This document shows, piece by piece, positions 22,789-29,960 of a DNA stretch of 29,960 nucleotides (position 1 is the first letter of the stretch; each line of letters begins with the position of its first letter). Both the position numbers and the translations under genes were made by a program. Below the pieces are notes generated by a model that did not search any database, was not told where the DNA came from, and saw nothing but the letters and a program-made list of their open reading frames with translations. The stretch comes from a virus. The stretch lies in the IMG/VR virus record IMGVR_UViG_3300033145_000512, positions 1 through 29,960 of that record; one strand, 5' to 3'.

Positions 22789-23430
22789 ATGCCAGCGAAT
22801 CTAGTTCCGGTCGACACGTGGCCCGCAAACTTCCAGGTGGCCGCCGATGGTGATGCCGTGTCGCAGGCGACGCGCACCAACGTCATGCAGGAGTACGCCG
22901 ACGCGCACACCTACCTGCGCAACCGCAGCCCGGCGGCCGTGGCTGGGAACTATCAGATCCCAATCGCGCCGACGAATCAGCCGGCTGCCGGTTGGGTGCA
23001 GCGGTGGGCATGGGACATTGCCGGCCCCAACGGCTGGACGAATATCAGCGTTGCCGGCGTGGATGAGATACAGATCCCGCTTCCCGCGTTGAAGGATTGC
23101 AGTTTCTCAAGCGTGAGTATGGTCCTGCACGGTGACGGAGCCGGCGCCGGTCCGCACGTTGGCGCAGTCGGTACTATGCCGCTGCTGTCGCTATACAAAA
23201 TCGACGGCGCCGGTGCGGCTGGCACTACTCTTGTCGGCAGCCAGATCGACACGACCGTAGCGCCGGCCACGTACGACGTCCTGCACACCGTCACCTATAC
23301 CCCGGGCGCCCCGCAGACGATTGACGAGACCACACAGTACGCGCTCAGTATCCGCGGCGAGGCTGGCGCCAACAGTATCGCAAACGCGCTGATTCTGTTC
23401 GGCCTGTATATGACCATCGTTCCCACCTGA
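22789..23430 (+). CDS. Tail fibre-associated protein of unknown family (213 aa)
   Basis: It starts nine bases after the gp48-like gene, with GAGGAA upstream. The N-terminus ('VPVDTWPANFQVAADGDAV') resembles starts of short fibre proteins in phages of this type. The rest is a beta-rich jelly-roll-like domain ('ISVAGVDEIQIPLPALKDC', 'YDVLHTVTYTPG') suitable for receptor binding. No catalytic motif is seen. Assignment rests on position and composition. Confidence 0.55.
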   Translation: MPANLVPVDTWPANFQVAADGDAVSQATRTNVMQEYADAHTYLRNRSPAAVAGNYQIPIAPTNQPAAGWVQRWAWDIAGPNGWTNISVAGVDEIQIPLPALKDCSFSSVSMVLHGDGAGAGPHVGAVGTMPLLSLYKIDGAGAAGTTLVGSQIDTTVAPATYDVLHTVTYTPGAPQTIDETTQYALSIRGEAGANSIANALILFGLYMTIVPT

Positions 23431-23440
23431 TAGGCTCCAC

Positions 23441-25690
23441 ATGACGAACTGGATCAGAGACCTTCTTGGCCAACGACTGCACCGCGACGGCACCGAGTTG
23501 CTGCCGACCAAGAAGGATTGGAACTTCGTCGGCGGGCTCAACGCGTCGTACAATTCCGCCACCGATCGGGTTGACATCACGCTAGCGGATGGCGGCAAGG
23601 ATTGGCAGGAGTCGTGCCGCGTCGCCACCACAGTCAACCTCGTCGCGACCCGCACCGGCAACACGCTGACCGCGACCGGCAACGGCAACATCAACACGCT
23701 CGGCGGCATTGACACCATCAACACCATCGCGCTGAATGACCGCGTGCTGGTCAAGAATCAGGCTATCGGCGCTGACAACGGCATCTTCATCTTCACCGAC
23801 CTTGGCACCGTGGGCACGCCGTGGGTTCAGGAGCGCGACATCCTCGCAGACGAGACCGGGGAAATCACTCCCGGCATGCGGACGGTCATCGAAGAGGGCG
23901 CCGCCAGTCAGCACTTTGTCTACCAATGCACCAACACCGGCACCGTGACGATGAACGCAACGGCGCTGACGTTCGCCACAGCGGGCTCGTTGCTCGCCTT
24001 GGTCACGCAGATCACAAGCGGAGCGGTCAACGCCACCGGTGCAACCGCAAACGCCATCCTGCAAGCCGGCGCCCCCACGGTCGGCGGTGCATGGGAAACG
24101 GCGCTCAAACTCGGCACGACGCCCGCGACGGCTGGAGACATCCGCGGCCACGACACGGTTACTTTCACCAAGTGGGGCACCGGTCCTGTCGTCGTGCCAA
24201 TTATCGAAGGGCACACGAACGACGATGTGTCATTCGGCCTCGGAACAGCAGCCGGCGCCAATCCGCCAAACATAAACGTCGGAGCAAATTCTGGAATTCT
24301 GAGCTACATCAACGGTAACGTCAGAATGGTTCAGGCCGACGCCTATCTGGAGTTGGGCCAGGCCAGTGTCAGATTCGAGGAGTCTGTCGCGTCGCCGGCA
24401 ATTACCCACCGCGACGACGCCACGCCCGGCGTCAGCGGCGACCTGATGACCTGGGAAGCGCAAGGCGTCACCGATCCCGCCGGCGCCGCAACGTCCGGCG
24501 ACAGTCTCATTCGCGGCGGACGTGGCACCGTTCACGGAGGAAACCTCGACGGAAACGTCGCCGTTCACGAGCAATGCGGCAACTATCAGAGCGGCGAGGA
24601 AGTCGTCTTCATCTCGGACGCTGTGACGGCTCCCGTTGCTGCGGCTGCGGCCGGGGCGTTTTTGTGGTCGGAGGGGGCGCTGCTGCATGCGTACCATTAC
24701 GCCACGCCGGCGACCGGTTATGCGCGGTTCGGCCTGGTTGCTGGTAGCGGAGTCGGAGTCAGTGCCGCATCCCAGGGACACATCCGGCTTCAGGACGATG
24801 GTGCGATCATTGGGCGCCGCTCCAACGACGCGGGCGACCGTTCAATGCTCTGGATTCTTACGGATAATGTCTATTTCGGCGGGCAATTCGGCACTGCCAC
24901 TCGCCCCGCGGACATCATCATCGACGCCCAGACCGATGTTCTGCTTCAGGTTGCGAGCAACAACATCCTGTCCGTTTCAGCGTCCGTTATTGAATTCGGC
25001 CTACCGACCGCCAGGTTTGACGTTGCAGTTGTTTCCCCGTCACTGGGGCAGGAATTGGATCCGGCCGCAGGCGTAACGGGCGACGACCTGACAGCCGAGG
25101 CGCAGGGCGTCTCTGACCCCGCGGGCAATGCGGACGCTGGCGATTTTGGAATCACAGGCGGAAAAGGCACCGTCCACGCGAACAACCTCGACGGAAACGT
25201 CTGGGTCCACACCGCGCCCGGCGGCCCCGGTTGGAACGCGATGGAGATGGGCGTCTTCGTCGGGGACTGCGTCACCCCGCCGGCGGGAAACCCCGCAGCG
25301 GGCGGCTTCCTGTTCTCCAACTTCGAAGGCGTCACCGGTCTGCTCGGTTGGCACAGCCCCGACGGCGCAACGTCCACGGTCGGCCCGGCCATCTATCGCA
25401 AGCGCACCGTCGTCAACTTCGGAATGACGCCGTACGCGGTGGCCACCACTGACTATCTGCTCGGCGTCACGACCGCGGGCGGCGCGTTGCAGATCAACTT
25501 GCCAGCGGCAGCCGGCATGACGGACCGGCATCTATTCATCAAGGACGAAGGTGGCGTTGCGGGCGGCGCTGCCATCACGATTGACGCCAACGGCGGCGAG
25601 TTCATCGACGGCCAGTTGACCGCGATTTTGAACGCCAACTACGCGTCGATTCACCTCTACTGCGACGGCGTCGGCTGGTTCATCTACTAG
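23441..25690 (+). CDS. Large tail fibre protein (749 aa)
   Basis: This is the largest gene here. Residues 1-50 are a possible baseplate-binding start. About 57-180 is the fibre module with 'NDRVLVKNQAIGADNGIFIF'. About 315-420 and 530-640 are two diverged copies of one domain, sharing 'AQGV.DPAG' and 'GTVH..NLDGNV.VH'. The last 85 residues ('TTDYLLGVTTAGGALQINLP', then 'IDANGGEFIDG' and 'GVGWFIY') are a very common fibre C-terminal beta domain. It probably forms trimeric fibres binding the host surface. No chaperone or intramolecular peptidase motif was seen. Confidence 0.85.
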   Translation: MTNWIRDLLGQRLHRDGTELLPTKKDWNFVGGLNASYNSATDRVDITLADGGKDWQESCRVATTVNLVATRTGNTLTATGNGNINTLGGIDTINTIALNDRVLVKNQAIGADNGIFIFTDLGTVGTPWVQERDILADETGEITPGMRTVIEEGAASQHFVYQCTNTGTVTMNATALTFATAGSLLALVTQITSGAVNATGATANAILQAGAPTVGGAWETALKLGTTPATAGDIRGHDTVTFTKWGTGPVVVPIIEGHTNDDVSFGLGTAAGANPPNINVGANSGILSYINGNVRMVQADAYLELGQASVRFEESVASPAITHRDDATPGVSGDLMTWEAQGVTDPAGAATSGDSLIRGGRGTVHGGNLDGNVAVHEQCGNYQSGEEVVFISDAVTAPVAAAAAGAFLWSEGALLHAYHYATPATGYARFGLVAGSGVGVSAASQGHIRLQDDGAIIGRRSNDAGDRSMLWILTDNVYFGGQFGTATRPADIIIDAQTDVLLQVASNNILSVSASVIEFGLPTARFDVAVVSPSLGQELDPAAGVTGDDLTAEAQGVSDPAGNADAGDFGITGGKGTVHANNLDGNVWVHTAPGGPGWNAMEMGVFVGDCVTPPAGNPAAGGFLFSNFEGVTGLLGWHSPDGATSTVGPAIYRKRTVVNFGMTPYAVATTDYLLGVTTAGGALQINLPAAAGMTDRHLFIKDEGGVAGGAAITIDANGGEFIDGQLTAILNANYASIHLYCDGVGWFIY

Positions 25691-25703
25691 GAGCAACGCA
25701 GCA

Positions 25704-26459
25704 ATGGCATACAAGTTTGGCCAACCCGCGGGCATCACGCCCATCTCGTTCGCGTTCTCTTCGGTGGACGTCGGCTCGGGCACGAACTACGCGGCGGGCT
25801 TCTACAAGCACGCCGGGACCGCAAACGACTTCAATCCACAGGTCACGCTCGGCACCGCCGACAATGCCTATGGCGCCAACGTGTATCTCGTCAGCGCAGC
25901 CGGCGACGGGGCGGGGGATACCACAATCCGCATCACCGGCACGTCATGGGTACCGGCCACCGGAACGCGAACGGGTGGCGACACCGAGGATCTCGTGATT
26001 GCGCAGTCCGAGGCGGCCAACACCTACCACGGCTCCACGAAGGCGTGGATTGGCCAGGTGGCGCTGAACAAGGTCGGCGGCAACGACGTGATGTGCAACT
26101 ACGGGTTCTACAACACCTGGACCCACCTCCACGTTGATTGGATGCTCAAAGGCTTTCGCGCGACGTGGCAGGGTGACGGCAACGACGCCGGCACGGACGT
26201 GATTCTCTATCACCACAAGTCCGCCGGCTGGACGTACCACGCCGGTGCCCCCGCTGACCCGCCGATCCTGTACGACATGCAGACCGACTACGACACCGAG
26301 TTCGAAAGCAACAACGACGAGTTCGGCGTGTACAGCCGTGAGAACCTGTCGACCATGGTGTGTGCGAGTTGCGGCGAGGGCATCATTGCCGCGATGATTC
26401 AGTCCGGCTCAAGACCATTCGGCATCGGTACCATGATGCTCGGCGTTTACAACCTATAG
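25704..26459 (+). CDS. Structural protein following the fibre, possibly appendage tip (251 aa)
   Basis: AGGAG (about 25689-25693) precedes the ATG. The protein is rich in Gly, Asn and aromatic residues and looks beta-rich throughout, including 'YAAGFYKHAGTANDFNPQVT' and 'YNTWTHLHVDWMLKGF'. A late 'CASCGEG' gives two nearby cysteines. No known enzyme motif. Position after the fibre and tight spacing suggest a virion surface protein or an adhesin. The family is not recognised. Confidence 0.6.
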   Translation: MAYKFGQPAGITPISFAFSSVDVGSGTNYAAGFYKHAGTANDFNPQVTLGTADNAYGANVYLVSAAGDGAGDTTIRITGTSWVPATGTRTGGDTEDLVIAQSEAANTYHGSTKAWIGQVALNKVGGNDVMCNYGFYNTWTHLHVDWMLKGFRATWQGDGNDAGTDVILYHHKSAGWTYHAGAPADPPILYDMQTDYDTEFESNNDEFGVYSRENLSTMVCASCGEGIIAAMIQSGSRPFGIGTMMLGVYNL

Positions 26460-26468
26460 GACCAACCA

Positions 26469-26834
26469 ATGGCGTATCGTAGAAAGAACATCGCACCCAC
26501 CATCGCCGAGTACAACCGCCAATGCGCTGAGGCTATCGACGTCGAGCCGGTCACGACCGGCAGCGGCAAGTCCGAAAAGGTCGACAAGGCCAAGACGAAA
26601 ACCAAGGCTGCCAAGGCGCTCGTCGACCTGCGCAAGCGGTGGGAAGTGCCGATGCAATCGTGGCAGGACCTGTACGACACGTGGCCGGAGCATGAGAAGG
26701 CGGCCAAGAAGTCGCAAGCGGTCAACCACTTCGCCGACAGCGATGCCGACGCCGATGGCGAACTGGACGTCAAAGAGTGGACCATGGCAGACAAGGCGCG
26801 CAAGGCCGCCGAGAAGGCCGAGCCGACGCCGTGA
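26469..26834 (+). CDS. Helical protein with EF-hand-like calcium-binding loop (121 aa)
   Basis: Residues 92-103 read D-A-D-A-D-G-E-L-D-V-K-E, which fits the 12-residue EF-hand/dockerin loop (D at 1, 3, 5, G at 6, L at 8, D at 9, E at 12). The N-terminal part is basic and Lys-rich with a helix around 45-60; a Trp-rich patch (58-72) precedes the loop. A single loop suggests binding as a dimer or a structural calcium site. It overlaps the next gene by four bases. Confidence 0.6.
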   Translation: MAYRRKNIAPTIAEYNRQCAEAIDVEPVTTGSGKSEKVDKAKTKTKAAKALVDLRKRWEVPMQSWQDLYDTWPEHEKAAKKSQAVNHFADSDADADGELDVKEWTMADKARKAAEKAEPTP

Positions 26835-27169
26835 CGGAACAAGAGCAGAAGCGCTACTACGCCCAAGCGCTTGAGAGCCTGTCCGTCATCCGCCGTGACG
26901 TCGCGTGGCTCGTGCCCGCCGTGGCTCGCATCGAAGAGCGCGACTGTGCCACCGAGCGCCGCCTTGGCGTGGTTGAGACGTGGTGCAGCGACAAGGACGA
27001 CGAGGTGTCGGCCACCGGTCAGCATCGCATCGCCGCGGTTGAGGACACCATGCGCCGCATGGCCGAGCAGCGGCGACACTACACGAGATACGCGATTGCC
27101 ACCGGTGTTGGCTTGGTCACGTCCGGCCTGTTGACGTGGGTAGGCATCGCGCTTGCCGGCTGCGGGTAG
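26831..27169 (+). CDS. Coiled-coil protein with C-terminal membrane segment, lysis-associated (112 aa)
   Basis: The GTG at 26831 overlaps the previous stop. Residues about 1-85 are charged helix with heptad spacing; residues about 90-110 ('YAIATGVGLVTSGLLTWVGI') form one membrane segment near the C-terminus. This layout, coiled coil then membrane anchor, is that of haemolysin XhlA-type proteins and other holin partners. It lies just before a holin-like gene. The role is inferred from shape and place. Confidence 0.6.
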   Translation: MTEQEQKRYYAQALESLSVIRRDVAWLVPAVARIEERDCATERRLGVVETWCSDKDDEVSATGQHRIAAVEDTMRRMAEQRRHYTRYAIATGVGLVTSGLLTWVGIALAGCG

Positions 27170-27198
27170 GTGTGCTAGAGTCCAGTTGGAGGTATCCC

Positions 27199-27549
27199 AT
27201 GAAGCCAATATACAAATCCCGCAAGGTTCAGATCGCTGTCGTGGCGCTGCTCGCCATCATCGTGGCGCGGTACACCGGCAGCGCCGAGATTGCCAACGCC
27301 GTGCTCGTGCTCGGAACGGCGCTCGTTGCCGCGTTTGCCGCACAAGACTTTGGGAAAGAGGCCAAGGCTGCCGAGTTGAAGGTCAGCAAGCAAGCAGACG
27401 TCATCGCGGCTTTGCAGGAGATGTTCGACGCAACCGAGGACCTGAACGACGACGATCCGATTGACAGCTGGGACGACGATCCGATTGACAGCTGGGACGA
27501 CGATCCGATTGACAGCTGGGACGACGTGAACGGGGAGCCGGGCGAGTGA
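27199..27549 (+). CDS. Holin-like membrane protein with acidic tandem-repeat tail (116 aa)
   Basis: GGAGG (27188-27192) precedes the ATG at 27199. Residues 10-26 and 31-47 are two membrane segments, and a short charged helix follows. Residues 84-107 are three exact copies of the 8-residue unit DDDPIDSW, then acidic residues to the end. Two membrane segments, small size and position next to lysis genes suggest a holin, the pore that releases endolysin. The acidic tail is unusual for holins, which more often end in basic residues. Confidence 0.6.
   Translation: MKPIYKSRKVQIAVVALLAIIVARYTGSAEIANAVLVLGTALVAAFAAQDFGKEAKAAELKVSKQADVIAALQEMFDATEDLNDDDPIDSWDDDPIDSWDDDPIDSWDDVNGEPGE
27448..27519 (+). 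repeat. Tandem repeat, 24 bp x 3, in holin-like gene
   Basis: Three identical 24-base units (27448-27471, 27472-27495, 27496-27519) plus six bases of a fourth encode DDDPIDSW repeats. The copies show no differences, which points to recent expansion or contraction by slipped replication. The unit is a multiple of three, so copy changes keep the frame. Confidence 0.95.
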
Positions 27550-27989
27550 TTCGCCATCTGCTCGCCGCGCTGCTAGTTGTTCTTACGCTGTCCGCCGGGC
27601 TGACCGCCCTCGTCGCATGCCATCCGCCGGGCGAGGCTGTTGCCGCCGATGCTGTGGTTGCCGAGGCCGTAGCGGCCATCGCAGACGCTGCCATCGTCGA
27701 CCTTGTCGCCGGGGTGCAAGCCGAGGGCGAGGCGGCCATCTACGGCGCCGAGACGCCCGGAGAGTTACTAGTCGCGCTCCCCACCGTCAAGGGGCGCTGG
27801 AAGGGCGTGTGGGACGCGCTACGGGCCTTCGCCGTCATTCACGACGCATGGGCCACGGCGCTAGAGCGAGGCGACAGGGGCGACGTAGCGGCCGTCCAGG
27901 CGGCATGGTGCGAACTGCGGGCGTTGGCTGACGAGCGCGGGGTGGCGTTGGGCGACTTTCCGGTGCTGATTTGTGGGGAGGGTGAGTGA
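27546..27989 (+). CDS. Predicted lipoprotein, possible o-spanin-like lysis protein (147 aa)
   Basis: The GTG at 27546 overlaps the holin-like stop. Residues 1-25 are a lipoprotein signal: two positive charges nearby, a hydrophobic stretch and the lipobox L22-V23-A24-C25. The mature part is Ala-rich and helical, with two more cysteines near the C-terminus. Phage outer-membrane lipoproteins in lysis clusters are often o-spanins, but those are usually shorter, and no separate i-spanin is certain. It implies a Gram-negative host. Confidence 0.55.
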   Translation: MIRHLLAALLVVLTLSAGLTALVACHPPGEAVAADAVVAEAVAAIADAAIVDLVAGVQAEGEAAIYGAETPGELLVALPTVKGRWKGVWDALRAFAVIHDAWATALERGDRGDVAAVQAAWCELRALADERGVALGDFPVLICGEGE

Positions 27990-28192
27990 TGACGGATACG
28001 TTCAAGATCGACTACTGCGACCGCGAGACGTGCCCGTTCTACAGCGGGTCGCTGGTCTCCAGCAACGACGGCTGCGAGCCGCCGAGCGGAGATAGCTTCT
28101 ACTTCGACGAGTGCGGAAGGGAGGGCGGCTTCCCGACCAAGTGCCCGCTACGAAATGGCCCCGTTACGGTGGCAATGGCGGACAAGCCATGA
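27989..28192 (+). CDS. Small Cys-rich hypothetical protein (67 aa)
   Basis: GGGGAGGG (about 27975-27982) precedes the ATG at 27989, which shares a base with the previous stop. Five cysteines (C10, C15, C29, C42, C52) are spread along an acidic and aromatic sequence, suggesting a small metal-binding fold. Not recognised. It overlaps the next gene by ATGA. Confidence 0.5.
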   Translation: MTDTFKIDYCDRETCPFYSGSLVSSNDGCEPPSGDSFYFDECGREGGFPTKCPLRNGPVTVAMADKP

Positions 28193-28500
28193 CCGACGCC
28201 GCCCTGCTCCGCAAGCTGTCAACCGCCGTGGGCGTCGGCAGCAAACTGCTCCCCGGCGCCGGCTCGGTCGTTGGCGCCATCATCGCCGAAGGGCTAGCGT
28301 TGGCCGCCGACTTCGCCAAGGCTGGCAAGGATCCTGTCAAGAGCATCCGGCGCATTCGCAACATTGACCCGCTGCTAGTCGCCGTCGACCAAGCGTGGCA
28401 AGCGGCGATGGTCAAACGCGGGCTCCAGATTGCCGCGCATGTGCCGCCGGACAGTAGCGAGAATATTTACGAGGACCTGGACAGGCTAGCCGACAACTAA
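28189..28500 (+). CDS. Small helical hypothetical protein (103 aa)
   Basis: The ATG at 28189 overlaps the preceding stop. Residues about 14-42 form a Gly/Ala-rich hydrophobic stretch ('LLPGAGSVVGAIIAEGLALA'), which could be a membrane segment or an amphipathic helix. The remainder is basic then acidic helix. It is the last gene before an intrinsic terminator. No family is recognised. Confidence 0.55.
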   Translation: MTDAALLRKLSTAVGVGSKLLPGAGSVVGAIIAEGLALAADFAKAGKDPVKSIRRIRNIDPLLVAVDQAWQAAMVKRGLQIAAHVPPDSSENIYEDLDRLADN

Positions 28501-28522
28501 CCGCCACCCCCAACACCACCCT

Positions 28523-28547
28523 GCGCCGCTTAGCCGCGGCGCCTTTT
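28523..28547 (+). terminator. Rho-independent terminator
   Basis: GCGCCGC (28523-28529) pairs perfectly with GCGGCGC (28536-28542) around the loop TTAGCC, followed by one C and TTTT (28544-28547). It lies 22 bases after the last gene of the preceding cluster and before the next start, so it probably ends the late structural transcript. Confidence 0.85.
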
Positions 28548-28561
28548 CTGTCTGAGGCATC

Positions 28562-28816
28562 ATGAGACTAGCAGATAAAGTGAAGGTGTGGCGCGAGCCC
28601 GGCTCCAAGGTTGCACACGTGGAGCCGGTTATCGGCGGGCGGTGGGCCGGTTCGTTGCGTGTGCCAAACAGGATAGCGGCATTCGTGGCCGACGCGCTCA
28701 TGTGCGACGATGAAAACGCAGATGCCGAGGTGACCATATCCCTGTTCAAACCCGGTCGCGACGGCGAAGGAAGCACCTGTGACACTTGGGAATGGTCGCA
28801 CCCGGAGAAGGCATGA
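28562..28816 (+). CDS. Small hypothetical protein before endolysin (84 aa)
   Basis: GAGG lies a few bases before the ATG at 28562, just after the terminator. The sequence is a mixed alpha/beta small protein with 'VIGGRWAGSLRVPNRIAAFV' and an acidic 'DDENADAEVTI' segment. It overlaps the endolysin gene by ATGA. No family is recognised. A promoter would be expected between the terminator and this gene, but none is clear. Confidence 0.5.
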   Translation: MRLADKVKVWREPGSKVAHVEPVIGGRWAGSLRVPNRIAAFVADALMCDDENADAEVTISLFKPGRDGEGSTCDTWEWSHPEKA

Positions 28817-29960
28817 CAGAGCACAGATGGGCCACAATCACCGTCGCAGGCGAGCAGTGGGAGGTTTCTGCCGATGCCGTCAAAGTGGGTAATCTCCGTA
28901 TAACTATGACCTATCGCGATGCGCTGGACTGGGCTGAGCGACTCGGCGCCCAACTGCCGACGCCCGCTATCCTCGACGCGCGATGGGAAGCGGCGGACCT
29001 GCACAACGAGCCGCACACCCAACGGCTGTGGGAGGGTGAAAATAGTGCTTCTTTGCACTCTTCTCTGATTGATTCCGACGTATCTAAGCATATTTCCCAG
29101 CACGGGAGCGTCAACATCTGCGGCAACGTGGGCAAGCATTGGGTCGAAGCTGAGCACGGTGGCTACCCGCTTTACGGCTGGCATGTCGACACCGACCTCC
29201 CGTCATGGCGCGGCATCAAACTGCACCCAACGAGCGACGCCACCGAGGCGCAGGTCATCCAGCCGTACTCACCGCGGTCGCATGGCGAGAACCACAAGGA
29301 CTACAGCATGACGTGCGTTCTGTGCCGCCCGTTACGCAAAGCGCACACTCCGCGCGAAAGCGACGCTGCGCCACCCAAAGACGCGGGCATCGTAACGCCG
29401 CCGCGCATCACGGACCCGGGCGACGGCGACGCGTGGGCAGTCCGTGAGTGGCAGCAGTGGCTCGGCGTCAAGGTCGACGGCGACCATGGCCCGCTGACGG
29501 AAGCGGCCACCGTTGCTTGGCTGAAAGAGCGAGGAATCGCGCGACCGGAAACGCGGGGATCATCGCAGCCGCCCGACACGATTCCGGGGCCGCCGCCAAC
29601 GCTGCTGACCGAGCCGATTGACGACTACATCCAAGCTCGGAACTACACGCGCGGCAAACGGTCGCTCGACAGCATCCGCCTCATCGTCATGCACAGCACC
29701 GAAAACGACATCCGCCCGGGAGTGGCTCGCAACGTGGCCAAGTGGTTCGCCGGGTCGCATGCACCAAGGGCGAGCGCGCACTACAACGTGGGACCAGACG
29801 AAACGGTCGGCGGCGTCAAACCGTGCCACGCTGCATGGGCGGCGCCCGGTGCGAACGCCGATGGCGTACAGGTTGAGCAGGTCGGGCGGGCCATGTCCAC
29901 GGACTGGCTCGGCGAGGGGCTGCCGGTGGTTGAGCGGTCCGCAGGGCTTGTCGCGTGGCT
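28813..29960 (+). CDS. Endolysin: unknown N-terminal domain, peptidoglycan-binding domain, Amidase_2 (partial, runs off window)
   Basis: The gene runs past the window after 382 codons. Residues 1-175 are a domain of unknown function containing 'LPTPAILDARWEAADL', 'VGKHWV', 'YGWH' and 'ENHKDYSMTCVLC'; I recall similar domains in other phage proteins, with no known activity. Residues about 205-242 look like a peptidoglycan-binding domain ('VREWQQWLGVKVDGDHGPLT'). From about 288 is an N-acetylmuramoyl-L-alanine amidase (Amidase_2) core: 'LIVMHST' with zinc ligand H294, 'ASAHYNVG', and 'CHAAWAAPGANADGVQVEQV' with probable catalytic E355. The start is the ATG at 28813, coupled to the previous gene. 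A patch at 29041-29100 has only 24 G/C in 60. Confidence 0.85.
   Translation, partial: MTEHRWATITVAGEQWEVSADAVKVGNLRITMTYRDALDWAERLGAQLPTPAILDARWEAADLHNEPHTQRLWEGENSASLHSSLIDSDVSKHISQHGSVNICGNVGKHWVEAEHGGYPLYGWHVDTDLPSWRGIKLHPTSDATEAQVIQPYSPRSHGENHKDYSMTCVLCRPLRKAHTPRESDAAPPKDAGIVTPPRITDPGDGDAWAVREWQQWLGVKVDGDHGPLTEAATVAWLKERGIARPETRGSSQPPDTIPGPPPTLLTEPIDDYIQARNYTRGKRSLDSIRLIVMHSTENDIRPGVARNVAKWFAGSHAPRASAHYNVGPDETVGGVKPCHAAWAAPGANADGVQVEQVGRAMSTDWLGEGLPVVERSAGLVAW

Noticed and set aside
23441-25690. Diversity-generating retroelement acting on the tail fibre
   Set aside because: No reverse transcriptase or matching template repeat is visible; the internal repeats are diverged domain copies, not near-identical variable and template repeats.
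1-29960. CRISPR array, insertion sequence or transposase
   Set aside because: No regularly spaced repeats, terminal inverted repeats or transposase/integrase motifs were seen, despite the Mu-like head genes.

Overview
The window is a continuous, plus-strand-only block of a GC-rich, contractile-tailed bacteriophage (myovirus type) or a prophage of one. The head genes belong to the Mu-like lineage: a DUF935 (Mu gp29) portal, a Mu F-like minor head protein, a Mu I-like protease/scaffold, a Mu gpT-like major capsid protein and a gp36-like connector. They are followed by a Mu-type tail: DUF2586 sheath, tube, frameshifted chaperone, tape measure, hub, gp25-like wedge, J-like protein and a gp48-like protein. 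No transposase, integrase, repressor, polymerase or other replication gene lies in the window, so the lifestyle cannot be read from it. A predicted lipoprotein in the lysis region points to a Gram-negative host. I cannot name the host more closely.

Layout. 1-2.7 kb: the 3' end of a gene resembling a tail-fibre module, then small accessory genes, several rich in cysteine. One of them, a DUF7448-like protein, looks broken in two. 2.7-4.1 kb: a possible regulator, an excisionase/MerR-type helix-turn-helix protein, an HNH-type zinc protein and a 218-base non-coding segment rich in hairpins just before the terminase. 4.1-5.8 kb: small and large terminase. 5.8-13.2 kb: the head module, interrupted by small cysteine-rich genes. 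The decoration-protein gene appears to be fused to fibre-type domains, and the Mu G-like gene sits after it rather than next to F. 13.2-18.4 kb: tail completion, sheath, tube, a chaperone with a -1 frameshift signal (A_AAA_AAA plus a long stem-loop), and a 625-residue tape measure. 18.4-22.8 kb: baseplate. 22.8-26.5 kb: fibre and adhesin-like proteins, including a 749-residue fibre with an internal duplication. 26.5-28.5 kb: a protein with an EF-hand-like loop, then candidate lysis genes (coiled-coil/membrane protein, holin-like protein with an acidic tandem repeat, lipoprotein) and small genes ending at a clear intrinsic terminator (28523-28547). 28.56 kb to the end: a small gene and the start of a multidomain amidase endolysin that runs off the window.

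Genes are tightly packed. Many starts overlap the previous stop (ATGA or GTGA), indicating translational coupling within long transcripts. Terminase, portal and protease/scaffold build and fill the head. Sheath, tube, tape measure and baseplate build the injection machine, the fibres recognise the host, and the last genes open the cell.

The least expected items are: the frameshift signal with its elaborate stem-loop; the same fibre-type module in three separate genes, one of them a probable head protein; the split DUF7448-like gene; the uncharacterised N-terminal domain of the endolysin; the tandem-repeat acidic tail of the holin-like protein; and the recurrent cysteine-rich miniproteins. Family assignments come from reading the sequences and recalling families; no database search was run.
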